This document shows, one piece after another, positions 35,010-49,740 of a stretch of DNA of 64,000 nt. The stretch is from Vanilla planifolia (Eukaryota > Streptophyta > Magnoliopsida > Asparagales > Orchidaceae): NCBI GenBank assembly GCA_023846275.1, contig CM043875.1, positions 24,308,593 to 24,372,592 on the forward strand, given 5' to 3'. The notes below the pieces were generated by a model, which worked only from the letters and a program-made list of their open reading frames with translations, did no database searches and was not told the DNA's origin. The position numbers and the translations under genes were made by a program. Each line of letters starts with the position of its first letter. Position 1 is the stretch's first letter.

Positions 35010-38000
35010 ATGGAACTAGAGAGATAATAACTAGAGGTTTTTAGGACCTTGAGATTAATTAGAAGTAAATCTATTAGAGAGATGTAGTAAGACTTTATTA
35101 TCTTAATGGAGAAAGGCTATAAAAACTCAATCCATGACCAAAAGGGAAGGAATGGGTCCATCGAGCTTAGTCTATTGGCTAGACCTCAAGTAGAAAAGGC
35201 ATCATCAAACCCTCTTAATTTGATTCTGCCTTACTATAAGAAGAAGGAACTATGCTAAGCAGCTCAAATAGTTAAAGAAATCACATTTTTAATCGAAGAT
35301 TTGATCAAAGGCAATATAAGAAAGATAAAGAAAAAAAAGATATTAGAAGGCACATTTTAGAGTTATTAGTTAAAAAAATTAAATAATTATGATATAATAA
35401 ATTAAATTATTAAATTATATTGAGATATTACTTTGAGTTGTGATATGATAGAATATGATGTGAGTATATTATATGACATAAATTGATTGTGCATGTGTTT
35501 TGATTTATTAGATAATAAGTATAAGCTATATATATATTATGTATATTATGTATGTGACATCTCCTTATCACCTTGCATTAATTTCCCTTATGTGCTTTTA
35601 AACTTAATTTATCTTATGCACTGATACCAATAAGGTGATGTTCTCCTATCCACAACACAAACTTATATCAAATTTTTCGATCTTAACCATTTAAATTATG
35701 TTTTTTTTTTCTAAATTTCAATTTTCAAATCGAGAAAGTACCTCCTATATTTTGTCTATTTGTTATGCACATATACATCAATTTTTAAATACATTTACAC
35801 TTGTATTATTTCATATAATTATATATCTATATATCCACATTCATGCAGTTATATATTTATATATCCATATACATGTTCACAAATATATCTATTATCCATC
35901 CAAATAGATTAACTATTTAATATACATCCATATAGATATATGTATATATGAGACAAAACTATAAAAGTATAATTTCTAAGTTTTTATACAAAACTTTTGT
36001 AAATAATTATCAACTTGGCATTTAATTTCCCATTCTTAGTCTTCATTATGTTGCTATCTTGGTGCACTTGAAACATTAGTGTAAAGAAAGCATTTGAGCC
36101 AGCATCATAGGCTAAAACAAGCTAAATCTAACATAATATATGCAAAATGATAAAATATATAGGTTACGATTCATGTATATGATAAGAAAAGTAAACAATC
36201 AAGGTTTCATCATAATAATTAAACAATATTATGTTATTTATGTGTCATAACCTTGAAAAAATAAGAATAAACATGCAAATATCTTAATTTTCATTTCTTG
36301 TTTTATTATAGTCTTGCTTATCAATGTTGTTTTCTCTCTTAACCAAATAAATCTTATGATTCTATATTGTTACTTATTTTTAGAGAATAACAAGCCTATA
36401 ATTTTACTTGAGTTTACTAAGTCACATCAAATACTTATTTATTATTTGTTATCTTATATTTATGTAGCATTTTCAACCTTTTTGGTTTTTTTTCTTAATA
36501 TTATCTTTTTTATTAGTGTCATTTTCTCTTATCCAAGTAAACATTTTAGTCATATCTCACTATTCTCTTTTTCCTAGGTAGCTATCATATGGCCCTACTT
36601 GAGTTTATTTAGTTATAATGAAAACTCTTTTATTGATTTTTCATATTATAATGTATAAGTTACTTAGTCATTTTTGTTTCATTTTATATTTAGCCATTAC
36701 ACTGTTAGCTTTTTAGTCAGATGATCAACTAGTCATTAATCATTTATTTTTACTACAAATTTCAATAACATGAAAATTGGTCACTTGCCACCTATTTTCA
36801 TTCTTTATTTCACATGACTCAATAACTATACAACAATTCATATCTTTTCAATAGTAAGCATATTTATGTCAAGTAGCATTTTTAATGCTTATAAGTAAAT
36901 TATGACATATAATTAATTTTATGCAAATAATAAGTGATTAAAGGTACATATGCTTTAACTATAATGTCATCATTCTCACACCTTCATAATCATGCCAAAT
37001 GTCATATGTATCATGCCAATTAGGGTATCATTCATGTTGTTAATATAACATGTTATCTACATGAGCATCCTATTAATCAACACAAAGTATTTATGAATAA
37101 ATAAATTGTATATCATATATTTATATTTTTCATTTCTTATAACTATCTACTTTATAGTCTTATCAATTATAGCAAAATAATAGCACATAATAGCCTACAT
37201 ATAATGATTGTGCAAAATGCTTACATTAGGCTATATTTGTTATTCAATATTATATCAAACATACATATATAAAAACATGTGAGAGTGCCTACCTCAAAGT
37301 TATCATATCATTTTTTTCATCAATTTTTGTGCCATAATTATCAAGAACAATCATTAGCTTCATCTTACATAAATTTAACTAGTTAGGAAGCACAAGCTTT
37401 ATTTAATTAAAGGAAACGTCCTATTATGCAACAGGAGCATTAGCATACAAAGAACAACTAATTCATAAACTCATTGAATCAATTTATTAGGAAAAATCTC
37501 TATTTGCTCAACTTCACTTCCTTGTTAGTGAAACCCTTGTTTCTTTCTTTTTATTTTCTCTCTCATCATTTACTCTTCTTCTTCTTCTTCTTTTCTCTCT
37601 CTCCACCTTTTTCTCTCTCTATCCTAGGGTTCCATTATTCTTAAGCTTTAATTTCTAAAATTTGCTAACACTTACCTTTGATCAACCTAATAATTAGATA
37701 AGAATTTGATGAGGACTAAGGAATAATATTCTTTAAAAAAATAGAAAGATTAAAACTCAAATAAAAAAGTCCCTTATTCAAGTTTTGAGAACTCATGGGA
37801 TTAACTTTTTAATGCTATCACTGACCCCATTATGGTTGCTTTCTCTTCTTATGATGATCTTACTACCCTTAGTGCCAATAAGAGGGAAGGTTTAGAGTTC
37901 AACATTGAGAGAGGGAAGATTAAAGAAAGTTTAAGGGAAGGAGATGGGTCTCAAAATCTCATAACTATAGGTATTTATATTAATAAATAATAATAATATA

Positions 38001-38950
38001 TTATTCATTTATATATTAAACATTTAAACTTAACTAGTTCATAATAATTCTAAATAGACTTTGATAGAGATAAAATAAAGCCAATATACTTGTCTCAATA
38101 AGCTTTATTTAATCATATTATATTTATTTTTATATTTTGAAATACTTCATTTTTAATTTATGATAGATATTATATAAAGTGTATTTATACAAAATTAAGA
38201 AAAAATAGTAAAAGATAAAAGAAAAATGATTGGATAAATAAGTATATTAATTTACAATAATCATAAGAAAGGTAAAATGAGAATATGTTTTTCTCTATGA
38301 CTCAATCTTGTGCCTGCCTAATATGTTAAGGTCATCATTGTTGTCCTTGGTACTAGTTTGTGGTCCATGATAGATAAAGACTCCACTATTATTAATACTT
38401 TGTGCATGATAATGTTAGAGGATGGCTTCATGAGAGAGATGATTTTTTACTTCATTATTATTATTATAAGTGCTTCAGTGTTGGGCAATGATAAGTAAAA
38501 CCTATTTCCATTGATGTTTTGGTACAAGTTGGTGGTGTTATGAGAGGTAACTTTGGTGGCCTAACTATTTGACGATAGAGGTCTTGAAATATGATTGATG
38601 CAAAAGAGATTAGTATGATATAGGATCCTATGGATCTAGATAATGTTCATATAAGAAATGAGAGCTCTAATATAGAAATAGAAAAAATGAAAATAAGCAA
38701 AAGAGTAAATATATTATAAATAAAAAATAAAGAGATGATATATATAAGTATTATATTATATTATTATAATTAAATGATTATATGCTTATATTATCATGAA
38801 ACATACGAGTATGTATATTGTGATTCAATGCATTTATCTACTTTTATATATCATGTATTCTTATTTATTATTCTATTATTATTTATTTATTTATTATATA
38901 CGATATTTTCACACTATCTTATATACTTGTAGCTAGTAGTTTTTTATTGA
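35010..38950 (+). repeat. Probable 5' LTR of integrase relic 1, interrupted by about 2.6 kb
   Basis: 35010-35560 aligns with 40410-40800, and 38200-38950 aligns with 40800-41300 and with 18540-19150 and 56800-57620. The 35560-38190 stretch between them has no counterpart and is probably an insertion; it holds only AT-rich sequence, a (CTT)n tract near 37575 and no recognised gene. Integrase begins directly after 38950, so gag, protease, RT and RNase H are missing. Confidence 0.4.
37575..37593. repeat. (CTT)n microsatellite
   Basis: A short CTT run inside a longer C/T-rich tract (37550-37620). Confidence 0.9.
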
Positions 38951-38967
38951 ATATAGTATTAGTTGTC

Positions 38968-40129
38968 ATGTACAAAAAGAGATTTTGTAGAATGGTCAAG
39001 AGATTCCTTATCCGCTAGTTGGTCAAGAGAGAACAAAAGAAGCTTATTCGATTATTGGAACCCTTAGCATTTCTTGAATGAAAATGAGACTCTATAGTGA
39101 TGGATTATATTGCTATACTATCTAAGATTCTTATAAGGAATAATTTTATATGACTACTTATGGATAGATTGATTAAATCTACATTTTTGCTAGCTATCAG
39201 AATGACATTTTTTAAAGAAAACATGGCTAACTAATATGTTTAATAGATAATGAGGCCAATTGGAGTTCCAAAAATGATTATTTCTAATACAAAGTTTTAA
39301 ACTACATCTTAATTTTAAAGAAATATGTTTAAAAGTTTTAATACTCAATTGAGATCTGACAAAACTAACTGATGAGAAAATCGAAAGAACCACTAGAACT
39401 TTTGAGGATTTGATGAGACATTATGTGGTGAATTTTACATGTGATTTAGAAATCCATTTATTGTCGATCAAATCTTCTTATAATAATAGTGTTAAAGATA
39501 ATATTTTAACAGTTTCTTATGAAGACTTAAGTGAAAGAAAGTGATAATCCCATTTATATTGGTTTGAGGGCAAAGAAAGGCATTTGGTTTGATAGTATTT
39601 TGTAAAAAAAAAGCTTTAAAAAAGATAAGAGCAGTTAAAGATAGGATGCAAACTACTCAAGATCATTAAAAGTACAAAAATGTTGAATTTTTAATGGTGA
39701 AATGTATTCCTTAAGGCAAGTCTTTTGAAAAGGCTAATTATATTTGAAAAGATAGGGAAATTGATACCCAAGCATATACCAGAAAGAGTTAGCTATATTG
39801 CTTATAGAGTAGCTTTGCCTCCATAAATGGTTGAAAAGCATAATGTTTTTCTTGTTTTTTCATTAAAAAGATATATTTCTGACTTATCTCATGTTATCTG
39901 ATATGACTCTAAGAAAATTGAAATTTAGCCCATATGTTATATCAAGAGTAGTCAGCTTGAAATCTAATTAAAAAAGTGATTAAGAAACGAAGTTGCTCTT
40001 ATCATTAATGTGCTTTAAATCAATCATATTAAAAGGGAAGAAACTTAAGAAATTGAAGTTGATAAAATACTCTAATATCTTAAGTTGTTTCAAAATTTCA
40101 AGGCAATTTTTTTTAAGATATGGAAAATT
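38968..40129 (+). mobile_element. Ty3/gypsy integrase and GPY-type relic 1
   Basis: +-strand pieces in order: VKREQKKLIRLLEPLAFLE (about 39020), like the linker VKAEHQRP.GLLQPLPIPEW; MDYIAILSKI; LIKSTFLLAIR (RLTKSAHFLPV in intact elements); RPIGVPKMIISN (LHGVP.SI.SD); then an uninterrupted 41-codon stretch at 39368-39490 beginning TDEKIERTTRTFEDLMRHYV and ending SYNNS. After this come YEDL..LYWFE and, near 39755-39900, GKLIPK..ERV..IAYRVALPP, the GPY-type region. It is full of frameshifts and stops, and it ends just before a TGACAACCC LTR start at 40130. Confidence 0.85.
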
Positions 40130-41300
40130 TGACAACCCAAATTATTTAATTACTAAATATATTCATAATTATATATTTAATATTGGTTTTGAGCTATGTA
40201 GATTTAGAATTGAGAAATTATTTCTAATAATTAAATTTGATATTTTAGCTTACCATTAAGAAGTGCTCAAAGGTAAGTCATTCAAAATTTTTTATGAATC
40301 TTTTAAAAATGAAAGTTAAAATTTATTAAAAAGGACAAGAAACTCTCTTTCTTAAGAGAAAGTTTTGAGAGAGGATAAGAGAGCTTAAGAAGAAAGAAGA
40401 GGGAGAGCAGTTGGAGATTTCTAAGATCTTAAGAGTGATTGGAAGCAAATTTATTAGACATTGTGGTAGGAGCCTATTATTTTTAGGGAGAAAGGGTATA
40501 GAAAATTGATTTATTTTTTAGAAAAGATTTGATCAAAGGTAATGAAAGAAATAAATAAAGAAAAAAAATAGTAGAAGAGATATTTCAAAGTCAGTAGATA
40601 GACAAAATAAATAACTATAATTTAAATTGAGTAAATTGTTAAATTATATTGAAATATTGCAATACGATATGATGAGATGAAATGTAATATAAGCATATTG
40701 CTTTGCATGAATTGATTGTGCATGTGTTCTGATCTTTGTGATACCATGATAACATTAAATGTTTGTGTGTATGTGTTATATATATTAGAACATAGAATAA
40801 GAAAAAAATGACAAGAAATGAATGAAAAAGAATGATTGTCTAAATAAGTTTGATGACCTATAAAGATCACAAGAAAGATGAAATAAGAACATGTTAACAT
40901 TTTCTCTATAATCTTATCTTACAGTTGCCAACTTGTTGAGATCACCACAATTATCATTAGTATTTGGACTATAGGTCACAATAGGTAGAGATTTGTACAA
41001 AGCGATATTAGACAATACTTTTATAATAGAGATTGCACTTAACCTCATTCCTATTATTGTGAGCACTTTGGTATAGGACAATAATAAATAGAGATCCATT
41101 TTTATTAGTATTTTGATATAGGCTAGTGGTGGTAGAAGAAATAATTTTAGTAACTTGGCTAACTATCTTTGAAGGTGTTAAGGTATTGTTAATATTGTAG
41201 AGATAAATTATGATATGGGATTATGTGGAATGGTGATACTAGTCATTTGGAAAAATCAATGCTTTAATAAGAAAATGAAAATGATGAAAAGAAGAAAAAT
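40130..41300 (+). repeat. 3' LTR (partial) of integrase relic 1
   Basis: It begins tgacaaccc just downstream of the chromodomain/GPY end, as gypsy LTRs do. It shares a 19-mer (aattgattgtgcatgtgtt) at 40710 with 35481. Its second part (40800-41160) aligns with 38200-38580: cacaagaaagatgaaataag.., then several copies of a motif like attattagtactttggtata. The 3' end is unclear. Confidence 0.5.
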
Positions 41301-44300
41301 TGTAAGAATATGAAAAAGCCATCATTTTCTATAATGAAGAGGAACAAGAGAAAACTTAAGAATTATAGAATGTATAGAACTTTAAAATTAAAAATGAAGG
41401 TTGGGAAAATAAGAATACATTTAGTTTAGATCTCTTTTATGATTCAATTGATTCATCTATATCCATAGCATCTATATTTTTGTGTAAAAATGATTTCTAC
41501 TCCATGTACACAAAAGTAAGGTAACTTATGAGATTTGATAATTTAAAAGATATTAAAGCAATGAATATGGGTAATTCTTCAATGGAGTGTGATGTGGAGA
41601 ATCTTGTTTTACATAATACTCACCTTGAGAGTTTCTCCTCATCATTGTTTTTAGGAGCTTTTGATCCCTTCAGATTTTTTAGAAACTAAGCAATTTTGCA
41701 TTTATTTTAAATTTGCTTTTATCCACAATTATTGCATCTATTGTCCTTAATTTTGAGATTTTTCTACTACTTGTTTAATCTTTGTATGATAGTATATTGT
41801 AAGTTAGTGTTTTTATAAGTGACTTTGAAGATAATTTTTTTGTGCTTTTGAATTCTAAGGATTTTAATTATGGTAACATGTTTTATATTATTTTCTTTGC
41901 AAATTTGTTTTTACTATCCTACAAGTTACAAATGTACCTAAAGTAGACACCAAAGGAGATTGGAGAGAGTCATTATTGTCCTAATGGGAGTTCACCAAAA
42001 ATTTATCTCTATAGGATAGAGTTCTTTATGGTGGAAATGATTTATAATAGGATGCATCATCAAGTTGATGATAGACCCCAACTTCATAGACTTAGTTTAG
42101 GTTGCATTTGGAGTTCAATTCAAATGAGAATGCTATAAGATCATTCTTAAAATCTTTAGAGCAATTATTAGGTTAAATGAGTTGTTCAATCATCTATGAG
42201 ACATGTGACGAACATCAAAAGCATTCCTAGATGCCTTTAATAGGTTTAACCTTCTTAAGAGATGAATGAAGCTCTATCAAAGTAGCATCATGCATACAAT
42301 TTTCTTTTGAAAAAGTCGTAGAGGAATTCTCATTTTGTGAAAAAAATTGAATAACTTTTAAATTCTTTTTCATAAGTATTTATATTTAAATCCAATATAT
42401 AGAAGGAAAGGAGAAGAAGATTTTTCATTGCAAATTGTTGTGGCATGCGTTTCTCTCATCTCTCTCTCTAACCCTCTATAAGTGACTAGCTGCCTCTTCA
42501 GTTGGTCCTTCTTCCCCTTCATTCATCGCTTAGGTGGGGCCCTTGCCCATGCACAAAGACGAGCTCACGTTTCTGTCGTTGTACTGTAGCTTCCGCACTT
42601 GCACAAATGCTCGGCTAGTCCCTCTCCCGTTACTGCATTCTCCCAAGTTGCTCACGCGCTCATGCACTCATTTGGTCACCTGTCCCTCCTTCGCATAGAA
42701 ACCGCGTAGCGTTTGTATGCATCAACTTGCCCATCTCTCATCCGCATGTGCCTGCGTTACACCTTGCAAAATGAAGAGTAATCTGGCACTGTTTAGCAGC
42801 ACTTGAATCTGGAACAATTGCTCCCATTCTCCATTAGTTTTGCATCACACATACCACCTCCTTCTTTATCAAAGACCCTCAAAGGATAGAGTTTTGTCAA
42901 CATGAGGAAACTTAAGTGCTCTAGAACTCTCTAGGAGTTTAAATATGTGTTTAGAAGGAAGTTATGGTGCTTGGTGACATGCTTGGACAAGATAATCATG
43001 GCAGCCAAAACAAAAACTCAAGGAGACATGAGAAGACATGGTCAAAATGATAGCCAAATCATGAGTCATTAACATTGGTGGAACAATCAAGGCGTGCTTG
43101 ATATCATTATCTAGATATTCAATGGTCACTTGTGTTGCTTTCTTAGGTGTTAATTATAGTCATGTGTATGCTTAGTGATATATTTTTTTAATAGTAATGT
43201 TGCATAAATGTAGCATTTTTTTTATTCAAAGAACGTATACCTAGCAAATCTTTTATAAATAGCCATGGGTAATTGCTAAGGATTATGCATTTAACAATTG
43301 AATACATACAAGAAAGTATTTTCGTAATCATCCTCGCATTTTTTTAAAATGTTAACATAATTGTTCTTCTCTATGAAGGCAAGGTTCTCACTTAAGTCCA
43401 CTGATATTTACTTGGTATGGGCTCCTTTGTATGAATAATGGCATTGTTCATTCCTTGCTAATGTGCTAAAAAAGACCTAAAACAACCTTAGTCCTTTTCC
43501 ATTTGGTTTAGCCAACACCAATTCTAAGTCAACAAGCCAAGGTACAAATGTATCAGATGAATAAATGATCAAGTCCACTCGTCTTTTACTTTAGTTGGCA
43601 ATGCAATAATCCTTTAGGATCCGTTAATTCCCTCATCAAATAATATTTTTCTATCATAATATGGATTACTTTAATTGCCACTTAATCAAATACAATTTCA
43701 AAGACTAGACCAAATGAGCTTTCCATATTAAAAAATATCCTTCTTATTTCAGAATTGACAATTGTAGTAGTAATGATGATTGTCTAGTTCGGATTCCCTT
43801 GAGGGGACAATTCATCTTACCCAAAGGCATTTAAAATCAAATCAATAGGTGTGCAATTAATATTATATATGAATAAATATCAAACATTCAATAGAGTATC
43901 GCAACATAAAGATTTATAACCCATTTGATATGGTGCATATAATAAATGGGGGAGTTAGGACACTCATTGAGTTTTGCTGACCAAGTTGTGATAGTATTTT
44001 TGAAAATAGTTGATGTAAAAGCATTTTGCATCCATATTGACTCCTTGCCCATAAGGGGTTTTGTCTCACTGAGTGTAACTTCAACAAACTCTTACAAATG
44101 TACATTGGGAAAATCACTTGATAATACTATTTTGAGAACAAAAATATTTGATTGAGTACGAAATATTATTATGAAAATAAGAAAAAATATATTTTTTTCT
44201 TTAGTAGAGTATCTAATTAAAGAAGACAAATAAGAGAACCCTTGGTCCTTCATTGCTTCTAAAATCCTACAATTCTTATGATTTGTTATATGCAAAGAAT

Positions 44301-47300
44301 TGGACTTTTCTACCACCAACAGTTTTCATTGACACTTTTTGCATTATGTAATTATACATGAGATCCACCCCTTTCAAGTGTGGAAGCTTCTAGTTTTATA
44401 TAGTAGTACTAGATATGTTGTCATCACCAATTTACATATATAGAGCCCTGGAAGGATTTGAGATGGAAAGTAATGCCATACATTAATAACCTTTTTTGAT
44501 AGCTTTTCGTTTTAATGATACTTGTGCACTTGTATCAATATGTATATATTGACAAATTGTAGTGCACTTGTATCAATATGTACTAGCCATTACTCCCTAT
44601 CATGTCTTCTATGATTAAAACACTACACCTTGGATTTATATTAAATAAATACCCATATACTACTTATTAGACAAGCAAGATCACTTGTATCATTTTTACT
44701 CAACACAACGGTTTCAAAAATGTTGGAATAATCATGAATATTTTGACATACCACAGCGGAATCTTGCTTTATTCTCCTCCCATGGCACAAACATGCATGA
44801 CTTAAGTTTCTCTCTTCCTGAATCTTCAGAACCTATCCCAACATGTGAGGCTCACAAGAAAGGTAGAGTCGAAGGACAAGATCAACATCATGGGCCCAGG
44901 AAAGGAATCATGCCATCTGCATGAAATGAAAGAGCATTTGGAGCCTATGGTCTCCTATCCATCTAGAAGATGTTCTGCAACGTTAGGTTTGTGGACCAAA
45001 TTGCACTTCTCGGCCATCACAAGAGGGACTTCACACGATTGGCCTTCGTTGCAGTGGCTTGTGTTTCTCTGAATCTTATCAACATGTAAGCCTGTGAGTT
45101 TTCTGTCTTGATGGAACTAAGTTTGTTGTTTTTTGATAAGGTTGGATTCAACAAAAGTGTGGTTTGATGTAGCTTTTGTGGTTGAAAAAAAAAATACTTT
45201 TTTGAAGAGTTGTTGAACTTTTTATTTAACTATTTGACGTGTTTAGGATGTGTCTGTAGTTATGAATGAAAAGATTGGTCAAGTATGACAAAAATAATTC
45301 TTACCTAACTCTTTTCCATATGATTAATTGACATATAATTGATGTGGTTCTTGTGATATTTTATCAAATGAGAAACATGGATGAGAAAACTGTAATGAAA
45401 TGGTTGGTTCAAAGTTGGCTTGGCTCTTCATTTATGATGGAATAATTGCAGTAGAAGATAATCCAAGAATGGTATGCATAATATTGACCATCCAATTGTT
45501 GCAGGTATGCGTGGATTATTCAATAATCACTTATTGAAGATATCAATATATGGACAAATTTTGCATTCAAATGAGGGAAATTTTAAGTATATGGTTTTAT
45601 GAATGTTATGTGCCATCATTCATTTTTGCTTAATCAAATTAAGATTAAGACTATTATGTAACTAATCAATGAGTGATGGCTAAGGCACACAATTATGCAA
45701 AAAGTTGCTATCTATCTTTTCTTGTTGAAAAAGCTATTTCATAATAAAAAAGAGATTGTCCATTAATCTTGGAGCTATGCAGCTCCAAGCTATGCAAAAC
45801 GACAGGCAAAGCAAAGGATTTATATTGGCCTAAGAGAAGTGGTTTCTCTATCTTATTATATTTGTAATAACAGTTGGTACAAATCTTTGGAGGTTTGATG
45901 TCAATGTGATTTTTTTTTTTCAATGTACTCGATATGTTTTGATGGATTTGTATTTCTTCATTTTTTTTATTTTTAACATATTTCTCTAATATTAAAATGA
46001 TGATCATTTTGGACATGTTTCACTTCAAATTTCATAGTGTTATTTTGAAAACATATTTCCTCAATTTTTGCAAGAGATGACTAAGAAATTAGATAACCAA
46101 GAAGAAAGACATAAAGTGGTGAACTCCTAATGTAAACTATATAAGTGAAGACTAGTTTCATTCAATTTTTATTTTGATGAATAAGTTCATAGAAGTAGCA
46201 AAAACTCTTCAACTTGAGCATCAATAACTTATTCCTTCTTGATCCTAGTGGTGTTTTACTTCCCTAACTTCATATCTTCTTATGGAAGTAGATTAAATGT
46301 AAAGTTTCTTGCTTGTGCTATTATTTGTAATCTTCTTAAGTTTTAAGAGTGAATTTCAACTAAATTGCTTCCTTTTCCTCTTGTCATTAATTTGTTGATA
46401 GCAACGACACTCCTTTTGTTACAACAAGTTTATTTGTGTCCATCAATCTCAATAGCCTCCACTTTTACCTCTATTCCAAATGGTAACCCAATAATTGTTT
46501 CTTAGTGTGGGATGCAAGCAATTTCTTATTTTGGATCCAAATATTAAGGAAGACATGTCTAGACTATGCATAGTATAACTTTATCCCATAATAGTTCATT
46601 GATAAGAAGAGTCTAGAAAATGTTATTTAAACCATTTTTAAAAAGAAAATGAACTATGGTTATATTTTTCATCTCAAGAAAAAATTATGGTTTATAGAGT
46701 TTAAAGATAGGATTATTTTAAAAAAATGATTAATTTTTTTAAGATAAGTAGATTAAAAAATTCAAAAATTTTGATCAAATGTAAGGTTTTAATTAAAACT
46801 TAGAAGCATTTTTTTCTTAAAATAATGGTTGTTGTAAGAATAAAATGGTGGAAGATGGAGATCAAATACTAGAATTTGAAAAATTGAATCAAAATTTAAA
46901 AGGTGAAGTGGAAGGAAATGGTTGAAAACATTTTTTATTGAATCTATTTAGTGGTTTTGGGAAGAATGAAATTTGGAAGAGAAAGAGATAATTGAAAAAC
47001 TATAAAAAAGGAGAAATTGAAGTTGCTTAAGTGATGTGTATTGGAGGAAAATGGGAAGGCATGCAATGAGGAAAAGAAAGAGTATGGTAGCCATTGAAAA
47101 AAGAGAAGAAGAAAAGTCTAATTTATCCCACACTTGTTGGAGCACTGCTATATCCATCACCCTGGTCAATTACTGTACTTTATTTTTTTCTTATGGTTAT
47201 CCTCACTATTTTTTCTCTATTCTTTCCAACATATTTTGTAGTTATTTCATGTCATCATTGATGTCAATTTCTATATGTTTGAACTTGTGCGTGCTTCGAT

Positions 47301-47559
47301 TGCCATTGTCCATCGTCTGCTATTACCAAGTTGTCCACTGCTCTTGATTGGTGCCATCCCCGACCACCCACCATCACCTGGTTGCCCAACATCACTTGGA
47401 CATTCACCATTGCTAGGCTGCTCATTACTTCATAGCCACCATCATCTCTTTGCTTTCTGTCAACCCCTTACCTTTTGGCAACCCTGGTCGTCATTGTTCG
47501 TTTCGTCCATTGCTGGCATTCTTGTCACTTCATCATCGATGTCCAATTATCATGTTGTA
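41301..47559. other. Intergenic DNA, no gene recognised
   Basis: 42440-42800 and 47275-47560 are GC-richer patches resembling LTR material. 44740-45070 is balanced in composition and open in two frames, but matches no family I know. Confidence 0.4.
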
Positions 47560-48010
47560 TGAAACATAATTTTTTCTATGTTGCACTTTTTTCATGCATT
47601 TTTTATATTCACATTTAATATGATTGACTTACTTGAAGTTAATATCTTAAAATTCTATAGATTTTTTTTAGATTCTCAAGTGATTTAACTCTAAAATAAT
47701 CTTTACTCATGCTAACGTCACTTTTCTTATGCTAATACTATGTTCTAAAGTGTATTTAATTATTTGTTTCCTATGTATAGTTATTAAGCTCTCCTTTAAC
47801 TATAAATAGAAGAGGCTCCCTCATTACAATATTGTTGTTTATGAATGAAGTTTTTCTTATTTTATACTTTTATCTTTGTCAGAAAAGAGTGTGTATCCAA
47901 CGCTAGTTGGAGAGATTTCAATTTTCTCTCTTCTTGTGAGAGACAATGATTGAAGGTGAGAGACCTTCATTTGAAAAAGTTGGTAACCAAATAAATTCCC
48001 TCTTATTTTA
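47560..48010 (+). promoter_or_regulatory. LTR-like promoter segment with TATA box
   Basis: actataaatagaagaggctc (about 47800) followed by ccctcattacaatattg is a typical TATA and start region of plant copia-type LTRs. About 180 bases further, ttggtaaccaa could be a primer-binding site. No coding relic was recognised downstream, so this may be a solo LTR. Confidence 0.35.
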
Positions 48011-49119
48011 ACACCCTTAAGTTTTCGTCCACCCTTTCACTTTCTCGATTAAACCACCAAACTGTCACCTTTCTCAACAAAGCACCAAACCCTAGTCGAC
48101 CACCTTTTTACCCTTTAACCAAAATTTTCCACTAATCAAAACCTTGACCTTGTCGCCCTTTTTCATCTTTAGTGCTTTACATGCCAACTCTAAAGAAAAC
48201 TAAAAGCCATTATTGCCAAAAAAAGTGACCTCTTTCTATAACTTTGGTTCTTTAAGTAGTAATTTAAAATTAGAGTTGATTTTTCTTCTATTAAAATACT
48301 TTATATAGAGTTTATCTTTAATTCTTTATTTTATATGTAAACTTAGATGTGACAAAACTACTTAATAAGACTTTATGCTTAACACTTAAACATATTATCA
48401 CTTACTCTACTAAATAATCTGCATTATAATTTTGAACACTAATATTTGAATAATTCTAAAATTTCACACGCCTCATCTAGTTCTAATTAGTGTATGATAT
48501 TCTTTAGTATTTTTTAATAATTTATTAAGATCTCTTGTATTGTAGGCTTTAAATTAGACCTTAATAAAAGTCGAATTTGTCCTACATCAAATAAGCATAC
48601 TATAAATTATGAAATAAATTATTTATTAATTAAATTTTATCTAATTTTTGGATCAAAAGTAAAGGAAAGAATGGATCAAACCAATCCCAAAATTCTAGAT
48701 AGATAAATCTTATATTATTAATGTAAATAATAATGAGTGATTAGTTTTAAAAAAGATGCATAAGCATGACATCGTTATTCATTTATTTTACATATTATAA
48801 GTTATGATATCTTAATAATATAATTATGAAAGAATATATATAAACTTATATGATGTATGAATCTTATATTATAAGAGATGAAATATATAGTGTACAAAAC
48901 ATGTGGATATAATGGTGAAGTTAGGTAAGCTAGATGAGCACTTGACTTGTATATGCTACATAAATGTAATATATATAGATATATGTAGTCACCTCAAAAA
49001 ATGAGAATACAAAAAGAGAAAGGTGATGGGAAAAAGGACAATAGATGGAACAAACGTTGTAACATGCTAAATAGATTAGCTATATCATATAAGATAATAG
49101 AAAAATAAGAAATAAAGTA

Positions 49120-49740
49120 TAAGATTGATCTGTTTATGAGTTGGTTTTGCCTCGAGCCCTCTTCAATAGAATTTATTTTTTAGAGTAGTAGTAGCAAAAG
49201 TAGAATTATGATAATTGTGAGGCATAAAGAAAAAGAGAAAGACAAGAGTATTTTTATCATAAGGAGATTAGATTTTCTAAGAAGATTCTCTTCAAGGATT
49301 CTACATTTGCAAAGTTTTAATTTTTAGTGCTTTTTGAATTATCTGAATTGATTCATACAACATTCCATTCTTTTATATAGAGGTTGAGAAATAATATTTA
49401 ATGAAAATAACATATTAATATGATAAGAAATTAAAAATTTCTCAAATTCTACAAAATATTGCACTTGTTTGCGTGTGTGGCCTTGTGCTGCACATGTGTA
49501 TAGCCATGTTAGGGGGCTGTTCATGCCTGGACAGCCTTCCACACGTAGTTGTTTGTCAATAAGGCACACATGCAGCATACATGCTCTTGGCTCCGCGTTG
49601 GTGCTTAGTGTGTCATGTCTTTTCACGTTCATGCCCACACCTCCAAGTGTAGTGCTCGACTAGCTCACTCTAGTGGGCACTTTGATATGCCTACAACATG
49701 TATACATACGCGACCTTACTACTTGATGTTGCATCATCAA
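49120..49740 (-). repeat. LTR of family A element, copy 2 (3' LTR in element orientation)
   Basis: Reverse-strand version of the family A LTR: the TATA box reads as ttttatatagagg at about 49371 on the + strand. A GC-richer block at 49460-49680 contains gtttgtcaataaggcac, shared with 51986-52006 (attgtcaataaggcac). Confidence 0.6.
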
